From: Pseudomonadota bacterium
GTDB lineage: Bacteria; Pseudomonadota; Gammaproteobacteria; Xanthomonadales; Rhodanobacteraceae
NCBI GenBank assembly: GCA_021794575.1
Contig: JAJYQO010000016.1
Location: 6,168 to 44,094 of the forward strand
DNA: 37,927 bases
Direction: 5' to 3'
The notes beneath the pieces were generated by a model that worked only from the letters and a program-made list of their open reading frames with translations, was not told the origin of the DNA and did not search any database. The number at the start of each line of letters is the position of its first letter. Within the stretch, counting starts at the first letter, position 1. The position numbers were made by a program, and so were the translations under genes. Shown here piece after piece: positions 15,478 through 25,479 of the stretch.

Positions 15478-18339
15478 TCAGAATTTCAGCGTCGCCTGGA
15501 CATAGCTGAAGCGTCCCGGCAGGTCGTAGTTGCTGGCATCGTAGCCGTTCAGTGAGCACGACAGACACACCGGCGGCTCCTTGCCGAACAGGTTGTTGAT
15601 GCCGGCGTTGACGACCAGATCCAACGCCAGCGGCACGCGCCAGCTCACGCGCACGTCATGGTAGGTGACCGCGCCGAGGTAGTGCGTGTTGTTGGGCCCG
15701 TTGCAGATCGGAAAGCCGGTGGCGCCGGCGCAGTCCTCGGTCAGGCCGCTCATGTAGCGCATGCGCCAGTCGGCCGACCACGCGCCGCGCGACCACATCA
15801 GGTCGTTGATGGCGCGCCAGCGCGGAATGCCGCTGTCGTTGACCTCGACGCCGGGCTTGCGCGGGCCGTACACGCCGGGCGAGGTCTGCTCGCTGAAGGT
15901 GCCCACGTAGGTGGTGCCGAAGGTGTTGCTGAGGCGTCCGAACGAGAACTCCGGCAGCGTCCACTTGATGGTGAGATCGGCGCCGCTGGTGTCGATGCGG
16001 CCGATGTTGCGCAGGGTGTTGTTGAAGCCGTCGATGTTACCGGTGGCGTTGCGATGAATGCCCTGGCAGAAAGGCGAACCGGCGTTGCCGCTGGCCACAC
16101 AGTCGTCGAGCTGCGTCTGCGCATCCAGTGCCTGGATGGCGTTGCGCACGGTCACGCGGTAGTAGTCGGCGGTGATGTCCAGCCGCTGCGCCCAGCCGGC
16201 GCCAACCGCCCAGTCGGGGCTGTAGATGCCGCCCCAGGTCAGCGTACGCGCCTTCTCCGGCTGCAGCAGCCGGTTGCCGCCGGTGGTCACCGAGATCTGC
16301 GGGTTGGGCTGACTGTAACTGGCCGGCACACCCAGCGCCGCGCAGTTGGCCGCAGTGGTGGGATTGGCGATCGGCGCCGAGCAGGGATCCTGCAGGGTGG
16401 CGTCGAAACGCGCCGGCGAGCCGTACAGTTCGCCGATGGCGGGCGCGCGGAAACCCTGGCCCCAAGTGCCGCGCAAGGTCAGTTGCTTGTCCACCTGCCA
16501 GCGCAGGCCGGCCTGGCTGTTGGTGGTGCCGCCGAAGGTGGAGTAGTTGGAATAGCGCGAAGCCAGATCGATGTTCAGCGCTTCGACGAAGGGCTGGTTG
16601 GCCAGCAGCGGCGCATTGGCCTCCAGATAGAACTCGTTGACGTTGTATGCGCCGGAGGTGGGCAGTGAGGGAACGCCGTTGGATTCGCCGGCCACCACCA
16701 CCGCGTCGGGCTGGTAGTAGCCCGAATAGCGTCGCGACTCGACGCCGGTGGCGAACTTCACATCACCGGCCGGCAGCGCGAACAGCGGACCGTTCAAGTT
16801 GGCACTGTACAGCTCGATGTCGTTGGCGCTGTTGTCGTGCTCGATGTAGCCGATGTAGGCCAGCATGGCCGGGGTTATGGTGCCCGGGCCACCGAACAGA
16901 TTCAGCGGCACGCAGTTGCCGGTGCACTGGCTGACCGGGCCCAGCGCGCGCTGGATGTGGGCGATGTTGTAGGTGCCCTGCACGGTCTGCGTGGCGCTGT
17001 TGCTGCCGCGCGAGTAGTTGACGTCCCAGAAGTAGTCGCGGTCGTTCCAGCTGAAGCTGCCGGTGAGGCCGGTGGCGAACTCCCAGGTGTTGACGGTCTG
17101 GCTGAAGATGCGCGGTCCGCCCTCGAGCGGGCGGCGGCCGATCAGGATCAGGTTGCCGGTGGTGGGGTTGGCATCCAGCGTGAAACCGAACGGGTTGTAC
17201 GGGTTGGTCACGTCCACGCCGACCGTATCGGCCAGGCCGCCGGTGCCGGCGCCCGGACCCAGGAAGATCGGCTCCGGTGCCGCCTGGTTCTTGGAATTGC
17301 GCTGCACGTACAGGCCGCGCATGTACCAGGTGATGTCGTCGGTGAGCTGGTAGCGCGTGCTGGCGAACACCGCGTCGCGCTTGTTGGGCGTCAGCAGCAG
17401 ATTGTAGGGCGCGAAATTGAAACGGTCGGCGGTGGTGAAATTGTGGAAGTCGGTGGGATACACGGCGCCGTTGGGGTAGCTGCCGTTGAGGGTGATGTTC
17501 TCGAATTGATTGGTGTTGGGATCGATGAAGATGTAGCGCCCGGTCGGCGTGGCCGAGGAGCAGTTGGCCAGGCCGGTGCCCGGCACGCAGGCCGCGCCGG
17601 ACTGGCTCCACGCGCCCGAGCTGATGGCGTTCTGCTTGACGTGCTCGTAGTCGATGAAGAACTCGCCGCGATCGAACTTGCCCCCCAGCGAGGCGGTGCC
17701 GGTGCTGGTCATGCCGCCGGAAAGCTTGTCGTAGCCGCCGACGTAGTAGCTGACCGCGGCGCCGTTTTGCGTGCGCTTGGTGATGATGTTGACCACGCCG
17801 CCGACGGCGTCCGAGCCGTACAGCGCCGAGGCGCCGTCGGGCAGAATCTCGATGCGCTCGATGATGCTCACCGGGATGGTGTTGAGATCCACCGCAGCGG
17901 AAACGCCGGAAGCCGAGGATTCGTTCACCCAGCGCAGACCGTCGACCAGGATCAATGTGCGCTTGGCGCCGAGGTTGCGCAAGCTGAGCGTGGCCGAACC
18001 CGAACCCACGCCCGAACCGTCCGGCGGAAAGCCGAAGTTGCCAGCCGAGTTGAACTTGGTGTTCAGCGCCGAACCGGACTGTGAGAGTTGCTGCAGGATG
18101 TCGCCCAGACTGGTCAGGCCGGTCTGTGCGATCTGCTGCGCAGTGATCACGGTGGTGGGCGTCTGCGTGGCGATCTCGGCACCGCGGATGCGCGAGCCCA
18201 GCACCTGCACGGCTTGCAACTGTTTGGCGTTCTTGCTGTCCGGCGTGGTTGCGGTGTCCTGCGCATGCGCGATCATGGGCAGGCAGAAGACCGCGGCGAT
18301 GGCCGCGGCCAACATGCGCTGGCGTAAGGTATGTGTCAT
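15478..18339 (-). CDS. TonB-dependent outer-membrane receptor
   Basis: The protein has 953 residues. The signal peptide ends at AHA, about residue 26. A plug domain follows, beginning [13 protein letters not shown] and including [18 protein letters not shown] and the conserved [33 protein letters not shown] 22-strand beta-barrel comes next, ending in aromatic Phe ([11 protein letters not shown]) as recognised by the Bam machinery. It lacks an N-terminal signalling domain. This receptor type, common in Xanthomonadales, imports nutrients or siderophores; the substrate is unknown. Several Cys pairs occur in predicted loops (for example CTGNCVPLN and CLSCS), plausible disulfides given the nearby DsbA genes. 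It is transcribed alone and ends at the shared terminator. Confidence 0.95.
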   Translation of the reverse strand: MTHTLRQRMLAAAIAAVFCLPMIAHAQDTATTPDSKNAKQLQAVQVLGSRIRGAEIATQTPTTVITAQQIAQTGLTSLGDILQQLSQSGSALNTKFNSAGNFGFPPDGSGVGSGSATLSLRNLGAKRTLILVDGLRWVNESSASGVSAAVDLNTIPVSIIERIEILPDGASALYGSDAVGGVVNIITKRTQNGAAVSYYVGGYDKLSGGMTSTGTASLGGKFDRGEFFIDYEHVKQNAISSGAWSQSGAACVPGTGLANCSSATPTGRYIFIDPNTNQFENITLNGSYPNGAVYPTDFHNFTTADRFNFAPYNLLLTPNKRDAVFASTRYQLTDDITWYMRGLYVQRNSKNQAAPEPIFLGPGAGTGGLADTVGVDVTNPYNPFGFTLDANPTTGNLILIGRRPLEGGPRIFSQTVNTWEFATGLTGSFSWNDRDYFWDVNYSRGSNSATQTVQGTYNIAHIQRALGPVSQCTGNCVPLNLFGGPGTITPAMLAYIGYIEHDNSANDIELYSANLNGPLFALPAGDVKFATGVESRRYSGYYQPDAVVVAGESNGVPSLPTSGAYNVNEFYLEANAPLLANQPFVEALNIDLASRYSNYSTFGGTTNSQAGLRWQVDKQLTLRGTWGQGFRAPAIGELYGSPARFDATLQDPCSAPIANPTTAANCAALGVPASYSQPNPQISVTTGGNRLLQPEKARTLTWGGIYSPDWAVGAGWAQRLDITADYYRVTVRNAIQALDAQTQLDDCVASGNAGSPFCQGIHRNATGNIDGFNNTLRNIGRIDTSGADLTIKWTLPEFSFGRLSNTFGTTYVGTFSEQTSPGVYGPRKPGVEVNDSGIPRWRAINDLMWSRGAWSADWRMRYMSGLTEDCAGATGFPICNGPNNTHYLGAVTYHDVRVSWRVPLALDLVVNAGINNLFGKEPPVCLSCSLNGYDASNYDLPGRFSYVQATLKF

Positions 18340-18430
18340 GGCTATTCCCCGGGGATTTGGATGGATGCCGTAACTTTTCTGTAGCTAAGGCGCGCCGAAT
18401 CTAACGAACTATTGACGTTTTTGCTACAAG

Positions 18431-18859
18431 ATGGATACGACAACGGCACAATCGAGCAAGATTGATTCAGCTGCACGCGACAACCCCGGCCTGCGATTGC
18501 TGGCGCTGCTGCCGGCCGCCCTTGCCGCTGCGCTCGCCGTCTGGGCGCGCGATGGTCTGATCGAGCCGCATGCGCAGGCACAGGCCTGCCTGGCCGGCGC
18601 AGGTGGCGCGGCCTGCATCCTGCGGGAGTTGCTAGTGGCCGCCTTCAACAGCGGCGCGCTTGGCCTGGCAGCAGTGCTGGCCATGGCATTGGCCCTGCTC
18701 TGGCGACGCACGGCCAGCGCTGCGCTCAGCCTTGCGCTGGGCGCGGTGGCGCTGATCTTGTATAGCGTTCAGTCCGGGGCGTTGGCGCTGCTGGTGGGCG
18801 CGTTGCTATTGTTGCCGCCTGCCGCCGCCGCGTCCGCACGCCGGCGCAGCGTGGAATAG
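18431..18859 (+). CDS. Small polytopic membrane protein, unknown function
   Basis: The 142-residue protein has three or four hydrophobic segments, at about residues 22-40, 68-87, 95-112 and 114-131. A loop between the first and second carries two Cys (ACLAG, ACILRE), possibly oxidised in the periplasm. Codon use has the high G+C third position of its neighbours and the membrane pattern is regular, so I think it is real, but I recognise no family. It is divergent from the TonB receptor. Its last 91 bases overlap tail-to-tail the 3' end of the GH17 gene on the other strand. No strong ribosome-binding site is visible. Confidence 0.65.
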   Translation: MDTTTAQSSKIDSAARDNPGLRLLALLPAALAAALAVWARDGLIEPHAQAQACLAGAGGAACILRELLVAAFNSGALGLAAVLAMALALLWRRTASAALSLALGAVALILYSVQSGALALLVGALLLLPPAAAASARRRSVE

Positions 18860-20382
18860 GCCAGCAACGCATTGATCGCCAGCCAGCACCACGCGTAAGG
18901 ATTCAGCAGCGCTTCCTGCAGCACGCCGGCCAAACCCAGCAGCAGCGCCGCCAGTGCCAGCGCGCGTGCGCGTGGGCCATGCAGCAGCGGCGCGCCGTGC
19001 AGCAGGCGCAGCAGCGCCACCCCCAGCGCGATGGGGATGAACGCCGGCAGTGGCCAATCGCGATAGCGACCATCGAACACCAGCAGCAGATCCAGATACG
19101 TCGCCACAAACAACGCGGTGAAGCTCAGCTGCGCAAGGCGCTCGGGATGGGCAATGCGGCCGTTGCGCAGCAGCGTGCCCAGCGCATCCAGCAACAACCA
19201 CGCAGCGCACAGCAATCCCGCACCGAGCAGCCCCCACCAAACCCATTGCGCAGCGTCCCAGGCTGCCGCCGTGGCCATGCGCAGCAGTGCCCACGACGCC
19301 AGCCCAGTGCCGGCACCGGCCAGCGCACCGCAGATGCGCATGGTGCGGCCGCCGCGCCATGCGCCGATGACGGCGCCCAGCAGCAGCGGCAGCAGCGCCC
19401 ACCAAGCGCGTGGATCCTCGGTCACGGGACCGCTCCACGCGAACTTGGGGTGAGCTCGCGAATCGTAGATGCCCCACGAGCCACCGACGGTGCCCTCCAG
19501 CGCCCGCTTCCAGGGCTGATCGAAGGCCTCGATGAGGTTGTAGCGCTGCTGGTGCGCCTGTGCCCAGGCGACGAAACCGCGCAGATAAGCGGCTTCGTTG
19601 ACCCGGCTTGGTACGGCATCGCGACGCGCGCGGCCGGCACTGGGCCAGCCGGTCTCGCCGATGAACACCGGCTTGCCCGGAAACGCCTTCTGCACGCGTG
19701 CGGTCAACTGCGCCACCCGTGCGATCGCCGCGTGTACGGGTACCGGTCTGTCGGCCCAGTACGGCAGCATGTGCACGGTGATGAAGTTGACTGCCTGCGC
19801 CAGCGCTGGGTGGCGCAGCCATTCTCTCCAGACGTCGGCGTAGGTCACCGGCAGGCCGGTGGCCGCATGCACGGTGCGCAGGTCGGCCAGCAGCACGCGT
19901 GCGGGCTGATCGCCGCGCAGTAGTACCTCGTTGCCGACCACGATGGCGCGGATGCTGCCGGGTGGCGCGGTGCGCGCCACCGCGATGGCATGCGCGATTT
20001 GACGCGCGTTGGCGCGCGCATCCGGCCCGATCCACACGCCCAGCAGTACCTGCATGCCGTAGTGCGCGGCGATGGCCGGCACCTGGTCCAGCCCCTGCGC
20101 CACCGAGTAAGTGCGCACGCAGCTGAAGTGCCGGGCCAGCAGCGCCAGATCGCGCTCGATGTGAGCGCGACCGATATGCATATCGTGCCGCAGCGGACTC
20201 TCGCCGGGCAGATGGAACGGTTCGTAGGACACGCACTGCAGCCGCGCCGGGATGCTGCCCGGCAGCGCCACCGGCCACAGCAGCATGCCCAGCCACACCA
20301 GACCGCCGAGCAGGGCCAGTGCCAGCGCGGCCAGCACGGCGCTGCGCGCGCGCCGGCTGTGGTCGTCCGGGTACGCGCTCAT
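18769..20382 (-). CDS. Membrane-bound GH17-like glucanase/transglycosylase
   Basis: This is a 537-residue protein. One N-terminal membrane helix lies at about 14-36, followed by an extracytoplasmic glycoside hydrolase family 17-like domain. The acid/base is E152 in VVGNEVLLRG and the nucleophile is E243 in FIGETGWPSAG. Six to eight C-terminal membrane helices follow (about 325-520), then a low-complexity Ala/Asn/Ser tail. This architecture matches proteins annotated as beta-(1,6)-glucan synthase or branching enzymes in proteobacteria, which act on beta-1,3/1,6-glucans such as periplasmic osmoregulated glucans. The product here is inferred. Its ATG overlaps the stop of the TauE/SafE gene (ATGA), so the two are translationally coupled. 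Confidence 0.85.
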   Translation of the reverse strand: MSAYPDDHSRRARSAVLAALALALLGGLVWLGMLLWPVALPGSIPARLQCVSYEPFHLPGESPLRHDMHIGRAHIERDLALLARHFSCVRTYSVAQGLDQVPAIAAHYGMQVLLGVWIGPDARANARQIAHAIAVARTAPPGSIRAIVVGNEVLLRGDQPARVLLADLRTVHAATGLPVTYADVWREWLRHPALAQAVNFITVHMLPYWADRPVPVHAAIARVAQLTARVQKAFPGKPVFIGETGWPSAGRARRDAVPSRVNEAAYLRGFVAWAQAHQQRYNLIEAFDQPWKRALEGTVGGSWGIYDSRAHPKFAWSGPVTEDPRAWWALLPLLLGAVIGAWRGGRTMRICGALAGAGTGLASWALLRMATAAAWDAAQWVWWGLLGAGLLCAAWLLLDALGTLLRNGRIAHPERLAQLSFTALFVATYLDLLLVFDGRYRDWPLPAFIPIALGVALLRLLHGAPLLHGPRARALALAALLLGLAGVLQEALLNPYAWCWLAINALLAYSTLRRRADAAAAGGNNSNAPTSSANAPD

Positions 20383-21179
20383 CCGCCGCTGACGATCAGC
20401 ACGCCGACCACCAGCAGGAAGCCGGCGAAAACGCGCTTGAGCATGGGCGCGGGCAGACGGTGCGCCAGCCGCACGCCGAACTGCGCGGTGATCATCGAGG
20501 CGATGGCCGTGGCCGCGGCGGCGGGCAGAAACACATAGCCCAACGTCCCGGTCGGTAGCGGCTGTGCCGGCGCGCGCAGCGCGATCATGTAGCTGGTGGC
20601 GGCGGCCAGGCTAATCATCAGCCCGGCGGCTGCGCTGGTGGCCACCGCGCGCACCGGCTTGACGCCCAGCGTCACCAGCAGCGGCACTGTCAGTGAGCCG
20701 CCGCCGATGCCGACGATGGCCGAGATCGTGCCGATGCCCAGACCCGCCGGGAGCAGCCACGACGAGCGCGGCACGTGTTCCGCGTGCGGTTCGCGTGTCC
20801 GGCCGCAGGCCATGCGCCAGGCCATGAACAGACAGAACGCCGCGATCACCACACGCAGCAGTGGTCCGCTCATCAGCTGCGCCAGATGCGCGCCGATGAA
20901 GCCGCCCAGCAGCAGTCCTGGGGCCAGCCGCAGCAGGGTCGGAAACATCACCGCGCGGCGCCGCAGTTGGGCGTAGGTCGAGGACGCGGCCGTCAGCACG
21001 ATACCCGCTAGTGACGTGGCCACCGCGACGTGCATCACCTCGCTGTGCGGGATGCCCAGCGTCGGCAGGGTGAAGCTGAACGCCGCCACGATCAGCAGGC
21101 CGCCGCCGATGCCCAGCAGTCCACTCAGGAAACCGGCGCTGGCGCCAGTCAGCACATACAGCAGCAGGTCCAGCAGCAT
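20379..21179 (-). CDS. Sulfite exporter TauE/SafE-family transporter
   Basis: The 266-residue membrane protein has about eight helices. The two family repeats are visible, each with a Gly-rich motif: SGLLGIGGGLLIVAAF near residue 20 and SAIVGIGGGSLTVPLLVTLG near residue 140. Family members move sulfite, sulfoacetate or other small organic anions, usually with protons. The start at ATG 21179 (MLLDLLLYVLTGASAG) gives the family N-terminus; the open frame further upstream is in the divergent promoter region. It is co-translated with the GH17 gene, so a linked role, for example in anion movement tied to glucan modification, is possible but unproven. Confidence 0.88.
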   Translation of the reverse strand: MLLDLLLYVLTGASAGFLSGLLGIGGGLLIVAAFSFTLPTLGIPHSEVMHVAVATSLAGIVLTAASSTYAQLRRRAVMFPTLLRLAPGLLLGGFIGAHLAQLMSGPLLRVVIAAFCLFMAWRMACGRTREPHAEHVPRSSWLLPAGLGIGTISAIVGIGGGSLTVPLLVTLGVKPVRAVATSAAAGLMISLAAATSYMIALRAPAQPLPTGTLGYVFLPAAAATAIASMITAQFGVRLAHRLPAPMLKRVFAGFLLVVGVLIVSGG

Positions 21180-21257
21180 CGGCCAACTCGCGGACAGGAT
21201 GGGACGTGGCAACGCTTGATGCCGTGCGGCGCGCGGCGCTCCCGATGCGGTGCACGC

Positions 21258-21263
21258 TAGAAT
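21258..21263 (+). promoter_or_regulatory. Possible -10 box for the slt gene
   Basis: TAGAAT lies 24 bases upstream of the slt start, in the 107-bp divergent gap with the TauE/SafE gene. It matches the -10 consensus at five of six positions, but I see no good -35 box 17 bases upstream. Confidence 0.3.
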
Positions 21264-21286
21264 CGCGTGCTCGGGAGTGCCGCAGT

Positions 21287-23404
21287 ATGCCAAGGCTACG
21301 CACGCGCCGGCAGGCGCGCATCACACGCTGGCTCGCCGGCCTGATCATGGCTGCACTGGCGCTGCCGTACGCCGCGCGTGCCGTCGATGCCGGGCTGCAG
21401 CGGCAGCGCGAGCAGTTCGCGCAGGCTTACACCGAGGCGCAGCGTGGCGATCCCGGCTGGGTGCGCGCTGCGCGGGGGTTGCGCGACTATCCGCTGTATC
21501 CCTACCTGGAGGCAGCCTGGCTGCTGCACGATCCGGACAGTGACGATGCGGCGCGCGTGCGCGCCTACCTGGCCCATTACGGCAATCTGATTCCGGGCCG
21601 CGAGGTGCGCCGCGCCTGGCTCGACGCGCTGATCCGCCAGCGGAATTGGACGCGCTATCTCGAGTTTTATGCGCCGCATCTCGGCAGTGCCTATGACTGC
21701 CGCGCGCTGCAGGCGCGGGTGGAGCTGGGCGGCACGCTGGCCTACGACGGGCGCTTCGAGACCCTGTGGCTGCGGCCACGCCTGCCCGACGCCTGCGCCG
21801 CGCTGCTGGGCCGTGCCGCTGAACAGGGTCTGCTGACGCCGGCGCGGTTGTGGGCGCGCATCGAGCTTGCGGTCCGAGCGGGCGCGGCCGGCACGGTCAA
21901 GCAGACGGCAGCCTGGTTGCCGGCTTCGCAACGAGCCGGCGCGCTACGTCTGGCGCTGGCGTTGGACGATTCCGCCAGCGCGCTGGCCGGCGCTGCGCAG
22001 TGGCCCGACACTGAACACGCGCGCCAGGCGCTGGTATTGGCGCTGACGCGGCGCGCGCGCGCCGATGCTGACGCCGCGCGCGCCGCCTGGGACGCGCTGC
22101 GCGGACATTTCAATCTGGACACCAGCCAGCGCGATCGCGTCGAGGCAGCGCTGGCGCTGTTCGCCGCCACCAGCTTAGAGCCCGGCTCGTTGCAGGCCCT
22201 GGCGGCATTGCCGGATGCCGCACAGAACGCGCTGACCCGCGCGTGGCGCGTGCGCGTGGCGCTGGCACGAGGCGACTGGCAGGCGGTGCTGACGGCCGTG
22301 CGCGCCATGCCGCGGGCGCAGCGCGAGAACAACGAATGGCGCTACTTCGAGGCGCGCGCGCTGGCCAAGCTGGGCCACAAGGCGCAGGCCGAGGCGCGCT
22401 GGCGAGCGCTGGCGCGCAGTCCTACCTATTACGGGTTCCTGGCCGCCGACCGCGTGCGGCGCGACTACGCGTTGTGCCCGCGCGATCCGCCGACCAGCGC
22501 CGCGGCGCTGGCCGCGGTGCTGGCCGATGCCGGGCTGCGCCGTGCGTTCGAGTGGTACGCGCTGAACCGACTGACCCACGCGCGCCGCGAGTGGGATGAT
22601 GCGCTGCCCGGTCTGGATGCCGCGCAGCGCTATGCGGCCGCAGTGCTGGCGCATCGGCGCGGCTGGGTGGACCGACCGATTTTCCTGCTCGACCAAGGTG
22701 AGAACCTGCGCGACTACAGCTTGCGCTTTCCGCTGGCGGAGCGCCGCCAGGTGCTGCGCGACGCGCGCGACGCGGGCATCGACCCGGCCTGGGTGTACGC
22801 CACCATCCGCACCGAGAGCGCATGGGTGAGCAACGTGCGTTCCGGCGCCAATGCCATCGGCTTGATGCAGCTGCTGCCGGTAACCGCCGCGCAGCTGGCG
22901 CATCGCGATGGGTTGCCCTGGGCGGGCGCGGACAGCCTGGTCGATCCCGGCGTCAACATCCGGTTCGGCACCCGCTACCTGGCGCACCTTGCCGATCGCT
23001 TCGGTGGCCAGTGGCTGGCCAGCGCCGCCTACGATGCCGGCCCGCAGATCCTGCAGCACTGGCTGGATGCGCGCCCCGATCTGCCCGCCGACGTGTTCGT
23101 GGCCACCATCCCGTATGCTGAAACGCGCAGCTACGTGGAGAGCACGCTGGCCTTCAGCGTGATCTACGACTGGCGGCTTGCGCAAGATCCGGTGCGCATC
23201 AGTGCGCGCATGCTGCCCGCGGGCGATGCGTATCGGGTGCCCGATGCGCAGGTGCCGCACGCGGCGGTGGGGTGCAGCGTGGCCGATCTGGCCGCGCAGG
23301 GTGGAACGTCACTGCCGGAACCGCTGCCCGCACCGCCCGCGCGCGGCATGCCGGCGCCAACGGCCAGCGTGGCGGTTCCCGCGCCCGCGGAGAACCGGCG
23401 ATGA
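21287..23404 (+). CDS. slt: Soft lytic murein transglycosylase
   Basis: This 705-residue periplasmic enzyme cleaves the MurNAc-GlcNAc bond to give 1,6-anhydro-muropeptides. The signal peptide spans about residues 12-32. A long alpha-superhelical (U-shaped) region follows to about 480, then a GH23 Slt domain with catalytic Glu510 in ATIRTESAWVSNVRSGANAIGLMQLLP and a later YDAGPQILQHW. The C-terminal 40 residues are Pro/Ala-rich, beyond the usual Slt70 end. ATG 21287 has GGGAG upstream. The next gene starts at 23401 with ATGA overlap, indicating an operon with the quinone oxidoreductase and NDUFA9-like genes. Confidence 0.94.
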   Translation: MPRLRTRRQARITRWLAGLIMAALALPYAARAVDAGLQRQREQFAQAYTEAQRGDPGWVRAARGLRDYPLYPYLEAAWLLHDPDSDDAARVRAYLAHYGNLIPGREVRRAWLDALIRQRNWTRYLEFYAPHLGSAYDCRALQARVELGGTLAYDGRFETLWLRPRLPDACAALLGRAAEQGLLTPARLWARIELAVRAGAAGTVKQTAAWLPASQRAGALRLALALDDSASALAGAAQWPDTEHARQALVLALTRRARADADAARAAWDALRGHFNLDTSQRDRVEAALALFAATSLEPGSLQALAALPDAAQNALTRAWRVRVALARGDWQAVLTAVRAMPRAQRENNEWRYFEARALAKLGHKAQAEARWRALARSPTYYGFLAADRVRRDYALCPRDPPTSAAALAAVLADAGLRRAFEWYALNRLTHARREWDDALPGLDAAQRYAAAVLAHRRGWVDRPIFLLDQGENLRDYSLRFPLAERRQVLRDARDAGIDPAWVYATIRTESAWVSNVRSGANAIGLMQLLPVTAAQLAHRDGLPWAGADSLVDPGVNIRFGTRYLAHLADRFGGQWLASAAYDAGPQILQHWLDARPDLPADVFVATIPYAETRSYVESTLAFSVIYDWRLAQDPVRISARMLPAGDAYRVPDAQVPHAAVGCSVADLAAQGGTSLPEPLPAPPARGMPAPTASVAVPAPAENRR

Positions 23405-24429
23405 GCACGGCAACAACGATGCGGGTGATCGAGATCAGCGCGCCCGGCGGCCCCGAGGTGCTGCGTCTGGTCGAGCGCGCGCGTCCGCGGCCCGGCGCGG
23501 GCGAGGTGCTGATCGAGGTGCACGCCGCCGGCGTCAACCGGCCGGACTTGGCGCAACGCGCCGGCACCTATCCACCGCCGCCCGGCGCCTCCGATCTGCC
23601 CGGGCTGGAGGTGGCCGGGCGCATCGTCGCGCTGGGCCAGGGCGTCGCCGGCTGGCAGATCGGCGCGGCCGTCTGCGCGTTGTGCAATGGCGGCGGTTAT
23701 GCCGGATACGTCAGCGTTCCGGCGGGCCAGTGCCTGCCGTTGCCGCACGGCTTCAGTATGGTCGAGGGCGCGGCCGTGCCGGAAACCTTCTTCACCGTGT
23801 GGAGCAACCTGTTCATGCGCGGCCGGCTGGCCGCGGGCGAGACGCTGCTGGTGCACGGCGGCGCCAGCGGCATCGGCACCACCGCCATCCAACTGGCGCA
23901 CGCGCTGGGCGCTGTGGTGTACGCCACCGCGGGCGATGCGCAGAAGTGCTCCGCCTGCGAGCGCCTGGGCGCGCATCGCTGCTTCGACTACCGCAAGGAG
24001 GATTTCGTCGCCGGGTTGCTGGCCGCCACCGCCGATCGCGGCGCCGACGTCATTCTCGACATGATCGGCGGCGATTACCTGCCGCGCAATCTCGCCGCGC
24101 TGGCCATGGACGGCCGTCTCGTGCAGATCGCCACCCAGCGCGGACGCGAGGCGCAGCTGGACCTGGCGCTGCTGATGCGCAAGCGCGTCATGCTCACCGG
24201 CTCCACGCTGCGCCCGCAGTCGACCGCCGCCAAAGCCGCCATCGCCCGCGATCTGCACGCGCGCGCCTGGCCGCTGCTGGAATCGGGCCGCGTGCGCCCG
24301 GTGATCCAGCAGGTGCTGCCCTTTGCCGCAGCCGCCGAGGCGCACCGCCAGCTCGAGGCCGGTGCGCACGTGGGAAAATTCGTGCTGGCCCTGGCCGCCA
24401 CGGCCGCGCATCCCTTGTCTCCGGAGTGA
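23401..24429 (+). CDS. NAD(P)H-quinone oxidoreductase, PIG3/QOR type
   Basis: This 342-residue medium-chain reductase lacks zinc ligands. The N-terminal region EVLIEVHAAGVNRPDLAQRAGTYPPP is typical of the TP53I3/PIG3 quinone reductases. The nucleotide-binding motif is VHGGASGIGTTAIQLA at 151-166. It carries out NAD(P)H-dependent one- or two-electron reduction of quinones or related electrophiles in the cytoplasm. The ATG overlaps the slt stop by four bases. Four bases after its stop the NDUFA9-like gene begins, so the three genes share a transcript. The physiological acceptor is unknown. Confidence 0.93.
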   Translation: MSTATTMRVIEISAPGGPEVLRLVERARPRPGAGEVLIEVHAAGVNRPDLAQRAGTYPPPPGASDLPGLEVAGRIVALGQGVAGWQIGAAVCALCNGGGYAGYVSVPAGQCLPLPHGFSMVEGAAVPETFFTVWSNLFMRGRLAAGETLLVHGGASGIGTTAIQLAHALGAVVYATAGDAQKCSACERLGAHRCFDYRKEDFVAGLLAATADRGADVILDMIGGDYLPRNLAALAMDGRLVQIATQRGREAQLDLALLMRKRVMLTGSTLRPQSTAAKAAIARDLHARAWPLLESGRVRPVIQQVLPFAAAAEAHRQLEAGAHVGKFVLALAATAAHPLSPE

Positions 24430-24433
24430 CGCC

Positions 24434-25426
24434 ATGACCGCTGTCCCGCTTACGCCGCCGCACCGGTTGAATCTGGTGGTCCTGGGCGGCACCGGCTTCG
24501 TCGGCAGCCATCTGCTGCCGCGCCTGGCCGCGCACGGCCATAGCGTGCGCGTGCTGTCGCGCAACCGCGAGCGCCACCGCGAGCTTGCCGTGCTGCCAGG
24601 CATCAGCGTGCACAGCGCCGACGTCTACGATCGCGCCACGCTGGTACGCCACTTGCGCGGCGCCGATGCCGTCATCAATCTGGTCGGCATCCTCAACGAG
24701 ACCGGCGGCGCGCGTTTCCGCAAGGCGCACGTGGATCTCACCGCCACGCTGGTGGCGGCCTGCCGCGAATCCGGCGTGCGCCGGCTGCACCAGATGAGTT
24801 CCCTGCGCGCCGGCGAGGGTCAGTCGATGTACCTGATCACGCGCGGCGAAGCCGAGCGCGTAGTGCGCGCTTCGGGTCTGAACTGGACGATCTACCGGCC
24901 CTCGGTGATTTTCGGTCCTGGCGACGGCCTGGTCACGCGCTTCGCGGCGCTGCTGCGGCGGCTGCCGCTGCTGCCGCTGGCGCGGCCGCGCGCCAGGCTG
25001 GCGCCGGTGGCGGTGCAGGACGTGTGCGCCGCGATCGTGCGCGCGCTGGCAACACCCGAGAGTGTGGGCAGTATCTACGAGCTGTACGGGCCGGAAACGC
25101 TGCAGCTGATCCAGATCGTGCGCATGGTGCGTGACGCGGCCGGCCTGCGCCGGCTGATCTTGCCGCTGCCGGACACGCTGGGCTACCTGCAGGCGCGCAT
25201 CGGCGAACTGCTGCCGGGCACGCCGATCAGCGTGGACAACTTCAAATCGCTGGCGCTGGATTCAGTGGGCGAACAAGATGGCCTGGCCGCGCTCGGCATC
25301 ATGCGGCAGCGCTTCAGCGTCGCGCTGCCGCAACTGCTGGGCGGCCGTCACGATCACACCACGCTGCTGGACGCCGCCCGCCGTGTCAGCGGCCTGACCC
25401 CGGAAGATCGCGCGCGCCTGCACTGA
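24434..25426 (+). CDS. NAD(P)-binding protein, complex I NDUFA9-like
   Basis: The 330-residue atypical short-chain dehydrogenase begins with the Rossmann motif LGGTGFVGSHLLPRL (GGTGFVG at 18-24). INLVGILNE and YLITRGEAERVVRASGLNWTIYRPSVIFGPGD follow. The classical YxxxK dyad is not evident, as is usual for NDUFA9/NmrA-like members. In eukaryotes NDUFA9 is a complex I subunit with bound NADPH. Bacterial homologues may act as sugar-nucleotide or quinone-related reductases, or as NADPH sensors. It is the last gene of the slt operon and is followed by a convergent VirJ-like gene. Confidence 0.88.
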   Translation: MTAVPLTPPHRLNLVVLGGTGFVGSHLLPRLAAHGHSVRVLSRNRERHRELAVLPGISVHSADVYDRATLVRHLRGADAVINLVGILNETGGARFRKAHVDLTATLVAACRESGVRRLHQMSSLRAGEGQSMYLITRGEAERVVRASGLNWTIYRPSVIFGPGDGLVTRFAALLRRLPLLPLARPRARLAPVAVQDVCAAIVRALATPESVGSIYELYGPETLQLIQIVRMVRDAAGLRRLILPLPDTLGYLQARIGELLPGTPISVDNFKSLALDSVGEQDGLAALGIMRQRFSVALPQLLGGRHDHTTLLDAARRVSGLTPEDRARLH

Positions 25427-25479
25427 CCCTGGCCGGTGGCGCTGTCCCGCGCTTGACCGACGGCGTGGGCCCGGCAATC

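Noticed and set aside
16837-18084. 415-residue plus-strand open frame
   Set aside because: Antisense to the TonB receptor, which has clear family motifs throughout.
18412-18440. TTGACG with a 17-base spacer as promoter of the small membrane protein
   Set aside because: The would-be -10 (ATACGA) is poor and falls inside the coding region, after the start codon.
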